The position numbers were made by a program, and so were the translations under genes. Shown here in pieces: positions 45,432 to 54,712 of a stretch of DNA of 64,000 nucleotides. Under the pieces are notes generated by a model. The model ran no database searches. It was not told the origin of the DNA and was given only the letters and a program-made list of their open reading frames with translations. The stretch covers positions 29,398-93,397 of the forward strand of contig CALRXS010000013.1 of assembly GCA_943372195.1 (NCBI GenBank), read 5' to 3'. Source of the DNA: JAEYZM01 sp943372195 (GTDB lineage Bacteria; Bacteroidota; Bacteroidia; Sphingobacteriales; Sphingobacteriaceae). Within the stretch, counting starts at the first letter, position 1; each line of letters begins with the position of its first letter.

Positions 45432-45932
45432 ATGTATCACGTAAACGTAAATAAGACAAACACTTTTGATATTAATGTTGAGAATAACAGCATTAAACTT
45501 AATAATGTAGAAAAAGATTTTTCAATTGTTAAGGTATCAGATAATACTTACCATGTTTTATCAAACAACCAATCATTTAATGTTGAGTTGTTAAATATAA
45601 ATTCTGAGAATAAGACAGCTGTATTAAAAGTGAATGGTAACAAATACGAGTGCGAGATAAAAGATCAATTCGATGATTTACTAAAAAGTCTTGGTTTAGA
45701 TAATTTAAATACTGTAAAAGTAAATGATATCAAAGCACCAATGCCTGGCTTAGTATTAAAGACATTAATTGAAGAAGGTCAAGAATTCAAAAAAGGTGAT
45801 AATCTTTTAGTACTTGAAGCCATGAAAATGGAAAATATTTTGAAAGCACCAGTTGATGGAGTAGCTAAAAAAATAAAAGTTAAGTCGGGAGACAAAGTAG
45901 AAAAAAACGAAGTACTTATTCTATTAGCCTAA
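45432..45932 (+). CDS. Biotinyl carrier domain protein (BCCP-like)
   Basis: The 166-residue protein ends in a biotin/lipoyl attachment domain (about residues 98-166) with 'EAMKMEN', where Lys132 is the predicted biotinylation site, preceded by the usual 'APMPGLVLKTL' turn. The N-terminal half is typical of Bacteroidota acyl-CoA carboxylase carrier subunits. The carboxylase partners normally found next to it are absent here. Its last nine bases overlap the convergent rhomboid gene. Confidence 0.9.
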   Translation: MYHVNVNKTNTFDINVENNSIKLNNVEKDFSIVKVSDNTYHVLSNNQSFNVELLNINSENKTAVLKVNGNKYECEIKDQFDDLLKSLGLDNLNTVKVNDIKAPMPGLVLKTLIEEGQEFKKGDNLLVLEAMKMENILKAPVDGVAKKIKVKSGDKVEKNEVLILLA

Positions 45933-46538
45933 TATACTCTTAATAAAATATCCGAATACATGTGGGAATAATATAGTTGTTATTACCCAACCATTAATAG
46001 CTCCCCAAAAATGTGCTTCATGATTTATAAGATCAGATTGATTCTTTGAAGCATACATACAATATGCCAAATACATTAATGCAAAAATAAATGCAGGTAT
46101 ACCAATCGGTATAAAAAACAAGTATATCTTGCTATGTGGGTCAAATAATATATAGCTGAATAAAACAGAAGAAATAGCACCAGAAGCACCTAGTGAATAA
46201 TAAGAGCTATTGTTTTTATTTTTTAGGATGCTACTAATATCACTCAATACAATACCTGAAATATAGATTACTGCAAACTGCCAATGGCCTACAATTTTCT
46301 CTAAGCTAAACGCAAAGAAAAAATAACTCAGCATATTAAATATTAAATGATTGAAATCAGCATGTATAAATCCGGATGTTAGTATTGTATAATATTTTTT
46401 CTTTCTGTGAATACTATATGGGTGTAGCATCATCCCTCTAAAGGCATTTGAATCGCCATAAAAACCATAAAGTGAAGTCAGTATAGTAAATACAAATATT
46501 AATGATGATACAGGGGTGTAGCGTATGATGTCTTCCAT
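45924..46538 (-). CDS. Rhomboid family intramembrane serine protease
   Basis: The 204-residue protein has about six transmembrane helices. The catalytic dyad is Ser119 ('SLGASGAIS') and His176 ('AHFWGAINGW'), with the histidine-rich 'HADFNHLIFNML' in the second helix. It cleaves membrane proteins within the bilayer; the substrate is unknown. Its ATG overlaps the stop of the upstream M14 gene by one base. Confidence 0.92.
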   Translation of the reverse strand: MEDIIRYTPVSSLIFVFTILTSLYGFYGDSNAFRGMMLHPYSIHRKKKYYTILTSGFIHADFNHLIFNMLSYFFFAFSLEKIVGHWQFAVIYISGIVLSDISSILKNKNNSSYYSLGASGAISSVLFSYILFDPHSKIYLFFIPIGIPAFIFALMYLAYCMYASKNQSDLINHEAHFWGAINGWVITTILFPHVFGYFIKSILG

Positions 46539-48310
46539 TATTTTTCTAATCTATAAACTGGGTATCGCATAAATGTTTTTTCAAAGTATTCACTCGATTT
46601 ATAAATATACTCTAATTGTGCGTATTTGTTTTTGGCAAATTCAGCATCTTCTGTTTTTTTCTTTTCGAATTTATCATTTAAGTCTTTATTGTTTTTTAAA
46701 AGTTCTGCTGCAGTATCTTCAAAAACATAATCAGAGAAATGTTCTTTTTGTCCTAATATCGCATCGAAAAAATTCCAGTTAAAATATGAATCTACTGCTT
46801 CTGGCTCTAATGTTTCAACGATATATCTGTTTTGAATTTGATCAGTATAAATTATGAAGTCACCTTTACGGACTAATATTTGCATTTCCTTTTTATTGAG
46901 CTTTACATTTGAATGCAAATAATGACCTTCATATGGTTTGTTAACTGTTTTGTAATCCTCAATATAATAAACCGAAACAGTCATTAAGGTGTCTTTTTTT
47001 ACTCGTTCAAATTTTACTTTATTCAATACCATACGATCTATGACTTGTTCCCAAGCAAATGGAATGATGTATGCGTTTGGTTTAACTACAGAATTTGTCG
47101 GTATGTATTTATTATAGAATTTAACATCTTTCTCAAAAGGTTTTGTTCTATCATAGAATAATCGATTGTAATCACCAATTTCTGATTTTTTATAACTCGA
47201 TTCGTAACCTTTAAACTTTATGATTTGATGAGAATTTGTATCTAGTTTCCAATTGAGAGCAAACTCATCTTGCAATACAACATCAGCATCAGCATTTAAT
47301 TTATTAGTTGTAATTAATTCATAATCTTTATTAGCAATTTTTAAACTCGATAATAAAAATGCATACGAACCCTCTACTCTTTCTGAATAGGTTTTTAACA
47401 TATGAGTTTCTAATGTAAATCCGATTGCGTTAAAGAGAGTTGAGTAACCTGTGGCATACCTCGGACTTTCATAAAAAGCTGGCCATCCTGCTTCGGGTTT
47501 ATCTGTCCAGTTATTGACATACGGTACCGCATCAAATTTTTTATCTTTCAATTGCTTGTTAAGCTCTGGCATAAAAACATCGAACTGATAATCTGCAATT
47601 GTAGCATTCAACTTATCTCGCTGTGTTGCAATATAAGTTACTATATGTTGATAGTCGGCACCATTGCTAGTGTGAGTATCAATAAATAAATGCGGATTTA
47701 CTTTATGAAATATATCAGTGAATGCTTTTGCATTTTTAGAATCTAGTTTTATAAAATCTCTATTTAAATCTAAGTTTTTATTATTAGCTCTAAAACCATA
47801 TGATTCTGGTCCGTTTTGATTTGCTCTTGAAAAGGAATTTCTATTTTTTGAACCATCAACATTATAGATTGGAATTATATACAAATTTGCATGATCTAAT
47901 AAGTCATTTAAAGCGGTAAGCTCATAGTTATTTTTAAAGTATTTAACTTTTGTAAGCTTTTCATTATTTAATAATTCTAAGATGTTTTGACAAAGAATAA
48001 TGCTAGCATCAATTCCCTCGGGTTCACCAGGGTGTATTCCATTATTTATAAGGATGTTCACTTTATTTTTTGTTTTCGTGGTCTTTTTTATTTCCACTAA
48101 ATGCAATGGTTCAGCTGCATCTGTATACGAAAATTCCATTATTTTAAGTTCATCGTACTTTTTCGCCAACTTTTTATAGTGTGAAATTGTTGCTTCATAG
48201 CTTGGAGTTTGATTTCCATTACTTAAATTGTAGGGTATTTCTAAAGCTTGTGAATGAATTTGTGCATTACTGAAAATGAATACTACAATCAAAAAGAGTT
48301 TGTTTTTCAT
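46538..48310 (-). CDS. M14 family zinc carboxypeptidase, exported
   Basis: The 590-residue protein has a signal peptide ending near 'SNAQIHS' (about residue 20). The zinc ligands are His93 and Glu96 ('GIHPGEPEG') and a later histidine in 'FIDTHTSNGADYQH'. 'NVDGSKNRNSFSRANQNGP' is a substrate-binding loop. The C-terminal 250 residues extend beyond the catalytic domain and have no recognised family. It is predicted to act on peptides in the periplasm or at the surface, and is translationally linked to the rhomboid gene. Confidence 0.9.
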   Translation of the reverse strand: MKNKLFLIVVFIFSNAQIHSQALEIPYNLSNGNQTPSYEATISHYKKLAKKYDELKIMEFSYTDAAEPLHLVEIKKTTKTKNKVNILINNGIHPGEPEGIDASIILCQNILELLNNEKLTKVKYFKNNYELTALNDLLDHANLYIIPIYNVDGSKNRNSFSRANQNGPESYGFRANNKNLDLNRDFIKLDSKNAKAFTDIFHKVNPHLFIDTHTSNGADYQHIVTYIATQRDKLNATIADYQFDVFMPELNKQLKDKKFDAVPYVNNWTDKPEAGWPAFYESPRYATGYSTLFNAIGFTLETHMLKTYSERVEGSYAFLLSSLKIANKDYELITTNKLNADADVVLQDEFALNWKLDTNSHQIIKFKGYESSYKKSEIGDYNRLFYDRTKPFEKDVKFYNKYIPTNSVVKPNAYIIPFAWEQVIDRMVLNKVKFERVKKDTLMTVSVYYIEDYKTVNKPYEGHYLHSNVKLNKKEMQILVRKGDFIIYTDQIQNRYIVETLEPEAVDSYFNWNFFDAILGQKEHFSDYVFEDTAAELLKNNKDLNDKFEKKKTEDAEFAKNKYAQLEYIYKSSEYFEKTFMRYPVYRLEK

Positions 48311-48374
48311 GTTATTGCTAATATTTTATAAATAAAATAAATTTATAATTAATAAATATATAAATAAAAGTTTA

Positions 48375-48382
48375 TACATTTG
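48375..48382 (+). promoter_or_regulatory. Putative -7 box (TACATTTG) for the exporter operon
   Basis: TACATTTG matches TAnnTTTG, 43 bases before the ABC gene ATG. The divergent gap 48311-48425 is otherwise very AT-rich with imperfect ATAAATA units. Confidence 0.5.
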
Positions 48383-48425
48383 CTGATATATATAAACGAA
48401 TAAATAGGTTTGAAATAGATAAAAA

Positions 48426-50144
48426 ATGAAAGAAATGCCCATTTTAACTCCTTTACAGAGGTTTATTAGGTTATTGAATGTTGAAAGGAGTGAACTATAC
48501 AGTATTTATTCTTTTGCGATATTTAATGGACTTATAAACTTAACCATACCCTTGGGTATACAATCTATAATCAATTTGATTGGTGGGGGTATAGTTTCTA
48601 GTTCATGGTTGATTTTAGTGTTGGTAGTAATTATTGGTGTAGCCTTAAGCGGTGTTTTACAGGTTTACCAATTGTCAGTAAATGAGAATTTACAACAAAA
48701 GATATTCAGCAAATCAGCTTTTGAGTTTGCCTTTAGAATTCCGAGACTTAAAACAGAGACGATTGATAAATATTACATCCCAGAAATGGTTATGCGTTTT
48801 TTTGAGACGGTTACCATTCAAAAAGGAATGTCTAAAATATTGATAGATTTTTCTACTGCGTCGTTACAGGTTTTATTCGGATTAATATTATTATCAATTT
48901 ATCACCCTTCGTTTATTATTTACAGTGGTTTGTTTATTGGTATAGTTGCTCTTTTAATAAAACTTACAGGAAACAAAGGTTTGCAATCTGCATTAAAAGA
49001 ATCGAATTATAAATATGAAATTACAAATTGGTTGGTCGATGTAGCTAGAAATATGGAGTCATATAAAATGGCTGGCAATACAAATTTACCAATGGACAGG
49101 ACAGATGATTTGTTGTCAAAATATTTGAATGCTAGAAAAACTCATTTTAAAATTTTAAAGTTTCAATATTCAAATTTAATTCTTTTCAAAGTTTTAGTTA
49201 CTGCAGGTTTATTATTGATAGGTGGCTTGTTAGTAATTGATCAACAAATGAATATTGGGCAATTCGTTGCATCAGAAATTATTATAATTCTACTTTTATC
49301 ATCTGTTGAGAAATTGATTTTCAGCATGGAGACTATTTATGATGTACTAGCGGCCGTAGAAAAATTAGGTGGAGTAAATGATTTAGAATTAGAAAATCAA
49401 GGAGGTAGAGAGATAAATTTTGAAAATGTTGAAGCAATAGATATTGAATTAAAGAATTTTAATTACAGGTTTTTATACGAATCAGATTATGTATTAAAAA
49501 ATATTAACCTAGATATAAAAGCTGGAGATAAAGTTTGTTTAGCGGGTTATAATGGATCAGGTAAGTCAATGTTGATGCATGTTATAGCCGGACTTTATTA
49601 TGATTATGAGGGATCAATTAGTTTTAATTCATTTCCGTTAAGTAATATTAAGTTAGCTCATTTACGATCACAAATTGGAAGTTCGTTTGCGAAAGAAGAT
49701 ATTATACAAGGTACCATACTTGATAATATATGTATGGGGAGAAATATAACTTTTGAAGAAGTTTTAAAAATCTCAGAGATTATAGGATTGCATGAATACA
49801 TACAATCATTAGAAAAAGGTTATGATACATTCTTACATCCAGAGGGTATAAGATTGCCAAAAAGTAGAATATTGAAAATTAAGCTAGCAAGATGTTTAGT
49901 TGGTCATCCGAAGTTAATATTAATAGAAGATCATTTTAACTTGTTAGAGAAAAAATATAAAGAACAATTATTAGATTTTATTTTAAATAATAATAAATGG
50001 ACGGTAGTAATTGTATCTAATGACATAGAGATAGCAAATAGATTAGACTATGTTGTTGCGTTAAATGAAGGATCAATTCTTGACATTGGTAGTGTAAATG
50101 ATATGAGAGAAAAAGAGTGGTTTAAAACAATTATAAAATCTTAG
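48426..50144 (+). CDS. ABC exporter, membrane and ATPase fusion with altered motifs
   Basis: The 572-residue half-transporter has about five or six N-terminal helices (residues 25-300) and an ATPase domain from about 335. No C39 peptidase domain is present. Walker A is intact ('GYNGSGKS', Lys380). The signature is LPKSR (477-481) instead of LSGGQ, the Walker B end is Glu501-Asp502 ('LILIEDHF') instead of Asp-Glu, and the H-loop has Asn532 ('VSND') in place of His. It heads a same-strand trio with HlyD and TolC genes four to a few bases apart. Relatives with similar substitutions probably occur in Bacteroidota. Confidence 0.88.
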   Translation: MKEMPILTPLQRFIRLLNVERSELYSIYSFAIFNGLINLTIPLGIQSIINLIGGGIVSSSWLILVLVVIIGVALSGVLQVYQLSVNENLQQKIFSKSAFEFAFRIPRLKTETIDKYYIPEMVMRFFETVTIQKGMSKILIDFSTASLQVLFGLILLSIYHPSFIIYSGLFIGIVALLIKLTGNKGLQSALKESNYKYEITNWLVDVARNMESYKMAGNTNLPMDRTDDLLSKYLNARKTHFKILKFQYSNLILFKVLVTAGLLLIGGLLVIDQQMNIGQFVASEIIIILLLSSVEKLIFSMETIYDVLAAVEKLGGVNDLELENQGGREINFENVEAIDIELKNFNYRFLYESDYVLKNINLDIKAGDKVCLAGYNGSGKSMLMHVIAGLYYDYEGSISFNSFPLSNIKLAHLRSQIGSSFAKEDIIQGTILDNICMGRNITFEEVLKISEIIGLHEYIQSLEKGYDTFLHPEGIRLPKSRILKIKLARCLVGHPKLILIEDHFNLLEKKYKEQLLDFILNNNKWTVVIVSNDIEIANRLDYVVALNEGSILDIGSVNDMREKEWFKTIIKS

Positions 50145-50148
50145 TGAT

Positions 50149-51525
50149 ATGTTGAATATAAGTGAAAATAGAGTAGATCAATATATAGATCCTAAGAAGT
50201 TTAAATCTTGGAAGGAGATAAAAAGTTCTAGGCCTCAAAGAATTTTTGCGAGGTTGCTTGGAATATTTTTCTCATTTCTATTTATTATAATGTTTTTACC
50301 ATGGACACAGAATATTAGAAATCGTGGGTATGTTACAACATTAAATCCGAATCAAAGACCTCAAACAATTAATTCGATTATAGCAGGTAAAATTGAAAAA
50401 TGGTATGTAAAAGAAGGTACTAGAGTTAAAAAGGGAGATACCTTAATGGTAATATCAGAGATTAAAGACGATTACTTTGACCCACAACTTTTAGATAGAA
50501 CACAACAGCAGATAAATTCAAAAAAATTATCGGTAAGTTCTTATGTAGAAAAAATAAAAGCTTTAGATAATCAAATTGATGCCTTAACTAAAACTCAGGC
50601 GTTAAAATTGGAACAAACGAAAAATTATATTGAACAAGCATATCTAAAAATTAAAACTGATAGTATAGAATTAGAGGCTGCGAATACGAATTATTCAATT
50701 TCTGTAGAGCAATTACAGCGAATGGAGAAATTATATAAAGACGGATTAAAGTCTTTAACAGATTTAGAAGCTAGAAAATTAAAATTACAAGAAGCTCAAG
50801 CGAAAAAAATATCTGCTCAAAATAAATTACTTACCTCTAGAAATGAATTAATAAACTCCAAAGTTGAGTATAATTCAATTCAGAATCAGTACATAGATAA
50901 ACTATCAAAAGCAGAATCTGATAAATATACTGCAATGTCATCATTATATGATGCCGAGATTGATGTGACTAAAATGCAAAATCAATTTTCAAATTATTTA
51001 GTTCGTGCAGGTAATTATTATATCATATCTACGCAAGATGGATTTATAACAAAGTTGTATAAGAGTGGTACAGGAGAAACTGTAAATGCAGCCGAGCCAA
51101 TTTTAAGTATCATGCCAGCGAGTTTCAATTTAGCAATTGAAATGTATGTTTTACCTCAAGATATGCCTTTAATACAGGTAGGATCTAAAGTAAGAATGGC
51201 ATTTGATGGTTGGCCTGCAATTGTATTTAGTGGATGGCCAAATACTTCTTATGGTACTTTTGGTGGTAAAGTAGTTGCTATAGATAATATCATATCTGAC
51301 AATGGTAAATATCGTGTAATGGTATCACAAGACCCAGATGAGCATACTTGGCCTGAAGAAATTAGAATTGGTTCTGGAGCATCTTGTATTACCTTATTTA
51401 AGGATGTTAAAATCGGATATGAAATTTGGCGAAACTTAAATGGATTCCCACCTGACTATTACAAAGAGTTAAATGAAGTTTCAATAGATAAGAATGATCA
51501 ATCGAAGTCGAAAAATGAAAAATAG
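50149..51525 (+). CDS. HlyD family secretion adaptor
   Basis: The 458-residue periplasmic adaptor has one membrane helix near residues 36-56. A lipoyl-like segment includes 'IAGKIEKWYVKEGTRVKKGD', a long coiled coil spans about residues 120-280, and a beta-barrel part contains 'YVLPQDMPLIQVGSKVRMAF'. It bridges the ABC protein and the TolC channel. It starts four bases after the ABC stop, and the TolC gene starts within its last codons. Confidence 0.92.
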   Translation: MLNISENRVDQYIDPKKFKSWKEIKSSRPQRIFARLLGIFFSFLFIIMFLPWTQNIRNRGYVTTLNPNQRPQTINSIIAGKIEKWYVKEGTRVKKGDTLMVISEIKDDYFDPQLLDRTQQQINSKKLSVSSYVEKIKALDNQIDALTKTQALKLEQTKNYIEQAYLKIKTDSIELEAANTNYSISVEQLQRMEKLYKDGLKSLTDLEARKLKLQEAQAKKISAQNKLLTSRNELINSKVEYNSIQNQYIDKLSKAESDKYTAMSSLYDAEIDVTKMQNQFSNYLVRAGNYYIISTQDGFITKLYKSGTGETVNAAEPILSIMPASFNLAIEMYVLPQDMPLIQVGSKVRMAFDGWPAIVFSGWPNTSYGTFGGKVVAIDNIISDNGKYRVMVSQDPDEHTWPEEIRIGSGASCITLFKDVKIGYEIWRNLNGFPPDYYKELNEVSIDKNDQSKSKNEK

Positions 51526-52912
51526 ATTAGTTATTCTTTTTTGTTTGTTTGCTTTACAATTGAACGCACAAGACAGCACGGTAGTGTTTGGTCCGAATGC
51601 TTTTTTATTTTACCTCAAAAACTATCACCCTATTGCGAAGCAAAGTAATTTGATTATTGAAAATGCGAAGTCAAATTTATTAAAATCAAGAGGTGGCTTT
51701 GATCCGAAATTGTATTCTAGTTTAGATGAAAAAAACTTTGACGATAAAAATTATTATTCATTTTTAGATGCAGGATTAAGAATACCAACTTGGTATGGTG
51801 TAGAATTCAAAACTAATTTTCAACAAAATTCAGGCACTAACCTAAATCCAGAAAATCAAATGCCATATAATGGTTTAGCACAAGTAGGTGTTGACTTTTC
51901 TGTATTGCAAGGTTTATATATTGATGAAAGAAGAACAGCTTTAAAGCGAGCAAAATTATTTTTAAAGTATTCAAATTTTGAACAACAAGCTTTATTGAAT
52001 GATTTAATATTGGAGGGCATGACTGCTTATTGGAATTGGGTAGCAGCTTTTTATCAACTAGAGGTACAAAGCCAAGCAGTTCAATTATCATTTGTAAGAT
52101 ATCAATCTATTAAATCTAGTTTTATTTTAGGTGATCAGCCTGCTATTGACACATTAGAATCATACATTCAGTATCAAACAAGATTATATGCTAAAATTCA
52201 ATCAGAGCAAAATCTAATTGAAAAGCAATTAATACTCTCTACTTATTTGTGGAACGACAATGATGAACCATTAGAAATAAGCAGTAAAATTATTGCACCT
52301 GCTTATAATGATAAACAAAACTTAAAGTTAGTTGATAGTATTATCAATACAGTATACGTAGTTTCAGAGCAACATCCGGAGTTAAAAAAATACGAATTTA
52401 AATTATTGGACTTAGACTTAGAGCGAAAGCTAAAAGCAGAAAAGCTAAAACCAAATTTAGATGTTAAATATAATTTTTTAAATGAGCCGGTTAATTCTGT
52501 GCCTTGGGATGGATTGAATTCGCAAAACATAAAATGGGGAGTGATATTTAGTTATCCGATTTTATTAAGAAAAGAAAGAGGTGATTTACAACAGACAAAA
52601 ATTAAAATAAAAGAAACAGACTGGATGAGAGATTTAAAAAAATTAGAACTCCAAAATAAATTAAATACTGTACAATCTGAATTAGTAAATACTCAAAATC
52701 AATTGCAATTATATAATTCAGTAGTAGTAAATTATCAAGCGATGTTAAATGCTGAATTAACTAAATTTAACAATGGAGAAAGCTCTGTATTCTTAATTAA
52801 TTCTCGAGAGATTGCTTTAATACAAGCACAATTAAGCTTGATTAGCTTAACAGCAAAATACCAACAGCTTTATGTTAAGAAACGTTGGGCTGTTGGTAAT
52901 TTATATGAATAG
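51515..52912 (+). CDS. TolC family outer-membrane channel
   Basis: The 465-residue protein has a signal peptide ending 'LQLNAQ' (about residue 19). Two halves rich in long helices follow the outer-membrane efflux-protein pattern, with 'NLILEGMTAYWNWVAAFYQL' (in part 'LEGMTAYWNWVAAFY') and a C-terminal repeat of coiled coil. The start at 51515 opens the signal peptide and overlaps the HlyD stop by 11 bases; the in-frame ATG at 51494 is less likely. It completes a type I-like exporter whose cargo is not encoded nearby. Weak 7-base hairpin at 52913-52930 may end transcription. Confidence 0.9.
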   Translation: MKNRLVILFCLFALQLNAQDSTVVFGPNAFLFYLKNYHPIAKQSNLIIENAKSNLLKSRGGFDPKLYSSLDEKNFDDKNYYSFLDAGLRIPTWYGVEFKTNFQQNSGTNLNPENQMPYNGLAQVGVDFSVLQGLYIDERRTALKRAKLFLKYSNFEQQALLNDLILEGMTAYWNWVAAFYQLEVQSQAVQLSFVRYQSIKSSFILGDQPAIDTLESYIQYQTRLYAKIQSEQNLIEKQLILSTYLWNDNDEPLEISSKIIAPAYNDKQNLKLVDSIINTVYVVSEQHPELKKYEFKLLDLDLERKLKAEKLKPNLDVKYNFLNEPVNSVPWDGLNSQNIKWGVIFSYPILLRKERGDLQQTKIKIKETDWMRDLKKLELQNKLNTVQSELVNTQNQLQLYNSVVVNYQAMLNAELTKFNNGESSVFLINSREIALIQAQLSLISLTAKYQQLYVKKRWAVGNLYE

Positions 52913-52914
52913 AA

Positions 52915-54552
52915 TTATTGCTTAATAATTTTATGAGTATTACCAGAAGTCTTTAAAAACAACATTCCAGCATCTACATTTTGTAAATCGATTTTATTTA
53001 TACCATTCTTTAATTCACCTTCAAGTATCAGTTTTCCTATTGAATTATATAATTGGAATTCATCTTTTTTAGTTGATTGAATATATAAATGAGTAGAACT
53101 AGGATTTGGATAAATCTTTATATCATTTAACTTCTCATTGTTAATGCCAACAATTGTTTTGTTTATTGCAAATCTTAAATTAAAATTCGATTGCACTAAT
53201 GAAAAGTCAGTATTAAACTGAATTGTTGCATCAAATATACCTGATGTATCTTTTGTATAAATTGTTACAGGCAAATAGGCTGATTCTCCAATACTGATAT
53301 TTAAAGAATCGAAATTCATTTTCACGAAATCGATGGTTGAAATGCCGTTCGAAATTTTTACTTTTTTGTTACCAGTATTTATTATTGGCACATACACTGT
53401 AATTGAGTCTGTACTATCATTTAATGCTAATAGTTGAACAGAGTCTAAATAATAAATTGAGGGAACAATTACTGAACTTGAGCTACCAATAATTTTAGTG
53501 ATTCGTTCATTAAATTGAGGGTAATCAATAAATGGGTTTCTATTTTTTTGTACTGTAGAAATATCATCATTTCTTTTTTGCTCAACGGCATTTGGAGGAA
53601 ATTGATTATGCCAAATTCTTAAAATACCTTCTTGGCCAGCAAAATGATCAGCATAATCAGCATATCTAATTACGAAGTACATCATTGCTCTAGCTGTTTT
53701 GCCTTTTTGAGCATCTCGAGGTTCGTATAAATTATTAGATCCTAAATGAGATGGGAAATTTGTAGCATCATTCTGGTAAGGAGTTGTTGCAATTCCAAAG
53801 GCGAAATTACCTCTGCTATTGTTTGCTGGATTATCTGTTGGAAATAAATGATACAAATCAGAGCGCATCGGTTCGGCTTGATTAAAGAAACCTTGTGGAA
53901 ACGTATGTTCAGTATTAAAGTTTTTTGTTGGGTCAGTAGCTTGTGCATCGGTTCTACTTGTATAACCTACCGTTTTTCTACCCGTGTAAGCACACTCTAA
54001 TGTATTAACAGTTGCACCTTGTCCGTTTATTTTTTGATTATCAAATTCCATGAACATCTTGTCTCGCGCAGAATTGTATCCGAGCGAAACATAGCCAGTT
54101 GTTACAATAGACTTTAATGCACCCTTAAGTTGATCTTCTGTTTTATTTTCAGTTAGATTATAATAAGACTTTGAGTATTTTCCTTGTCCGGTTAAATCAA
54201 TACTTATAGAATAAGCACTCGGTTCGGTGATAACTAATAATTCAGAGTTATGTAAAATATTATGCTTCGGATGGAAGTAAATTTTAATTTCTGCAGAGTC
54301 ATTTGCATTGATTGTAGTTTTAGAAAAGTTCGTGCTGAATGCGTATGAAGAATAAGTTTTAAAAAAAACTAAACTGTCAATTTTTATATTTTCAGTTCCA
54401 AAATTTTTAAGAAAAACTACTGCACTATCTTTTGACAATTCGTTAGTGGCATTAAAAGCAATACTATCTTTTGTAGAAGTAATTTGTGAAAAAGCAGAAT
54501 TTGAAATGATGATCAAACAAACTATGCAAGTATATTTTAAAATAAAATTCAT
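52915..54552 (-). CDS. Endonuclease I family protein with T9SS sorting domain
   Basis: The 545-residue secreted protein has a signal peptide ending near 'SNSAFSQ'. A region of Ig-like or choice-of-anchor-D type follows (about residues 25-130). The EndA/endonuclease I domain (about 140-350) has the beta-beta-alpha-metal histidine in 'NTEHTFPQGFF' and 'RSDLYHLFPTDNPANNSRGN'. A second beta-sandwich and a type A sorting domain end it ('IKIYPNPSSTHLYIQS', 'GMLFLKTSGNTHKIIKQ'). It should be a surface or extracellular nuclease. The ATG at 54552 is chosen over the upstream TTG at 54558. Confidence 0.9.
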   Translation of the reverse strand: MNFILKYTCIVCLIIISNSAFSQITSTKDSIAFNATNELSKDSAVVFLKNFGTENIKIDSLVFFKTYSSYAFSTNFSKTTINANDSAEIKIYFHPKHNILHNSELLVITEPSAYSISIDLTGQGKYSKSYYNLTENKTEDQLKGALKSIVTTGYVSLGYNSARDKMFMEFDNQKINGQGATVNTLECAYTGRKTVGYTSRTDAQATDPTKNFNTEHTFPQGFFNQAEPMRSDLYHLFPTDNPANNSRGNFAFGIATTPYQNDATNFPSHLGSNNLYEPRDAQKGKTARAMMYFVIRYADYADHFAGQEGILRIWHNQFPPNAVEQKRNDDISTVQKNRNPFIDYPQFNERITKIIGSSSSVIVPSIYYLDSVQLLALNDSTDSITVYVPIINTGNKKVKISNGISTIDFVKMNFDSLNISIGESAYLPVTIYTKDTSGIFDATIQFNTDFSLVQSNFNLRFAINKTIVGINNEKLNDIKIYPNPSSTHLYIQSTKKDEFQLYNSIGKLILEGELKNGINKIDLQNVDAGMLFLKTSGNTHKIIKQ

Positions 54553-54555
54553 GTG

Positions 54556-54563
54556 CAAATTTA
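54556..54563 (-). promoter_or_regulatory. Possible -7 box (TAAATTTG) next to the nuclease start
   Basis: On the minus strand TAAATTTG matches TAnnTTTG and ends only three bases before the ATG at 54552. If it is used, the mRNA would be leaderless or nearly so. Confidence 0.3.
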
Positions 54564-54712
54564 CAATTTAAATTGATTATACATAGATATATGTATCAGT
54601 CTATCAGTAATTAAACTGTCATTAGACTGTAACAATATTCTTGTAATTTACACTAGCTAAAAGAAATGTGTTAAATTGTGCCTTTTATAAATAAGAGAAA
54701 TAATAAAATATA

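Noticed and set aside
48311..48374. ATAAATA-type repeats as an origin or CRISPR leader
   Set aside because: The units are irregular and purely AT-rich, with no spacers, DnaA boxes or adjacent cas or dnaA genes.
52861..52896. Inverted repeat CCAACAGC / GCTGTTGG at the end of the TolC gene
   Set aside because: It lies wholly inside conserved coding sequence with a 20-base loop and no T-run, so chance is likely.
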